From the NCBI GenBank assembly GCA_017880945.1, contig JADGRM010000139.1:1-5981 (forward strand): DNA of 5,981 bases. The letters are read 5' to 3'. The notes beneath the pieces are model-generated. The model did no database searches, had not been told where the DNA came from, and worked only from the letters and a program-made list of their open reading frames with translations. Both the position numbers and the translations under genes were made by a program. Each line of letters begins with the position of its first letter. Position 1 is the stretch's first letter. This document shows positions 5,225-5,981 of the stretch, one piece after another. The stretch comes from Gallionella sp. Lineage in GTDB: Bacteria > Pseudomonadota > Gammaproteobacteria > Burkholderiales > Gallionellaceae.

Positions 5225-5981
5225 GTCAGGAGTGGACCACACGCCCGGAGCGCAGCAACGTATGGGCAATTCGTTTCATCGTCTGGGTCGCGCTCACCTT
5301 TGGTCGCCGCGTATCACGCGGCCTGCTTTACCCGATTTGTTTTTATTTCGTTATTTTTTCAGCGCAAGCGCGGGCCGCATCCCGGAAATATCTGGATCGC
5401 GCGCTGGGTCGCCGCTCGACGCTACGCGATGGTTTTCGGCATTGTTTTTTCTTTGCTTCGACTATCCTGGATCGGATTTTCCTGCTTAATGAACAAAACA
5501 TCTTGTTTGAAGTTCGGGTGCAAGGCGAAGAGATATTCAAGGAAGTCATATCCGACGGACGCGGCTGCTTCCTCATTGGCGCCCACATGGGCAGCTTCGA
5601 GGTGCTGCATGCGCTCAGCCGCGATCAAGGACACGTGCAAACCAGCATGGTGATGTATGAGGAAAATGCGCGCAAACTGAACACGGTACTCAAGAACATC
5701 AATCCCCGGCGTAACCCACCCGTGATCTCGCTTGGGAAAATCGACTCCATGCTCAAAGTTCGCGAGGCGCTTGAACGCGGCGAATGTATCGGCATACTGG
5801 CTGATCGTGCCATATCCGGAGAAAAAATGATCTCCTGCGAATTCCTGGGCGGATCAGTAAAATTTCCCGCCGGCCCATTTCGCCTTGCCGCGATACTTGA
5901 ACGCCCGATCATGCTGATGTTTGGCTTATATCAAGGCGGGAATCGGTATAATATTTACCTTGAGCGTCTGGTCGATCTGCA
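5221..5981 (+). CDS. LpxL/HtrB-family lipid acyltransferase, truncated by the window edge
   Basis: The frame is open from GTG 5221 to the last base (253 codons plus two bases), so the C-terminus is missing; family members run about 290-320 residues. The N-terminus has a hydrophobic, membrane-associating stretch (about 14-47). The HX4E catalytic motif appears in GAHMGSFE, with His122 and Glu127. Further family segments are EENARKLN (147-154), GILADR (191-196) and FLGGSVKFPAGPFRLA (208-223). Lipid A late acyltransferases transfer acyl chains from ACP to a lipid at the inner-membrane cytoplasmic face. In APE clusters a relative is thought to help attach the polyene or build its lipid anchor. The GTG overlaps the dehydratase stop by 4 bp, indicating coupling. 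No clear Shine-Dalgarno sequence is visible, and no in-frame ATG occurs in the first 100 codons. Confidence 0.87.
   Translation, partial: MSQEWTTRPERSNVWAIRFIVWVALTFGRRVSRGLLYPICFYFVIFSAQARAASRKYLDRALGRRSTLRDGFRHCFFFASTILDRIFLLNEQNILFEVRVQGEEIFKEVISDGRGCFLIGAHMGSFEVLHALSRDQGHVQTSMVMYEENARKLNTVLKNINPRRNPPVISLGKIDSMLKVREALERGECIGILADRAISGEKMISCEFLGGSVKFPAGPFRLAAILERPIMLMFGLYQGGNRYNIYLERLVDL

Noticed and set aside
5232..5653. Plus-strand open frames of 85 and 117 codons
   Set aside because: Both lie in other frames of the acyltransferase gene, which has a continuous frame with the HX4E motif from 5221 to the window edge.
5947..5952. TATAAT-like sequence near the right edge
   Set aside because: It is inside the acyltransferase coding sequence, with no matching -35 and no gene start in view.
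1..5981. CRISPR array, insertion sequence, tRNA or attachment site
   Set aside because: I saw no regularly spaced direct repeats, transposase motifs, tRNA-like cloverleaf or flanking target duplications.

Overview
The window looks like chromosomal DNA of a betaproteobacterium. The evidence is a zapB-like/zapA pair followed directly by a 6S RNA, an EVE-domain gene and a TauE/SafE permease, plus moderate base composition and a cobalamin riboswitch with the proteobacterial consensus. A relative of the Gallionellaceae/Nitrosomonadales is my best guess, but that placement is inference; no marker gene in the window fixes it.

Layout. Positions 1-150 hold a complete cobalamin riboswitch on the minus strand, controlling a gene that lies off the left edge. 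Positions 150-312 are a divergent control region. It contains a good sigma70-type promoter (277-306) whose predicted start point falls on the ATG of the first plus-strand gene. Positions 313-1056 are a cell-division and RNA block: a 64-residue coiled-coil protein, zapA, a 6S RNA (about 861-1019) with its own TATAAT box, and a clear intrinsic terminator. Positions 1071-2332 hold an EVE-domain protein and a TauE/SafE permease whose stop and start codons overlap (TGATG). Positions 2333-2616 form a 284-bp non-coding gap with small inverted repeats.

From 2617 to the right edge runs a tightly packed operon that I read as the start of an aryl polyene (APE)-type biosynthetic gene cluster: an acyl carrier protein (apeF-like), a COG4648 membrane protein (apeG-like), an AMP-dependent aryl/acyl ligase (apeH-like), a hot-dog dehydratase (apeI-like) and an LpxL/HtrB-type acyltransferase cut by the window edge. 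Gene junctions are 0, 9, 4 and -4 bp, so co-transcription and translational coupling are likely. In known APE pathways the ligase activates an aromatic starter, carrier proteins hold it and the growing chain, ketosynthases, a ketoreductase and dehydratases build the polyene, and acyltransferases attach the product to an outer-membrane lipid. The ketosynthases, ketoreductase and exporter would have to lie to the right of this window.

The most notable points are the possible leaderless mRNA at 313, the EVE-domain gene next to 6S RNA where many proteobacteria have fthC/ygfA, the abrupt left end of the APE-like operon, and the FabA-like Asp in the ApeI-like active site. Nothing here is clearly a previously unknown system.
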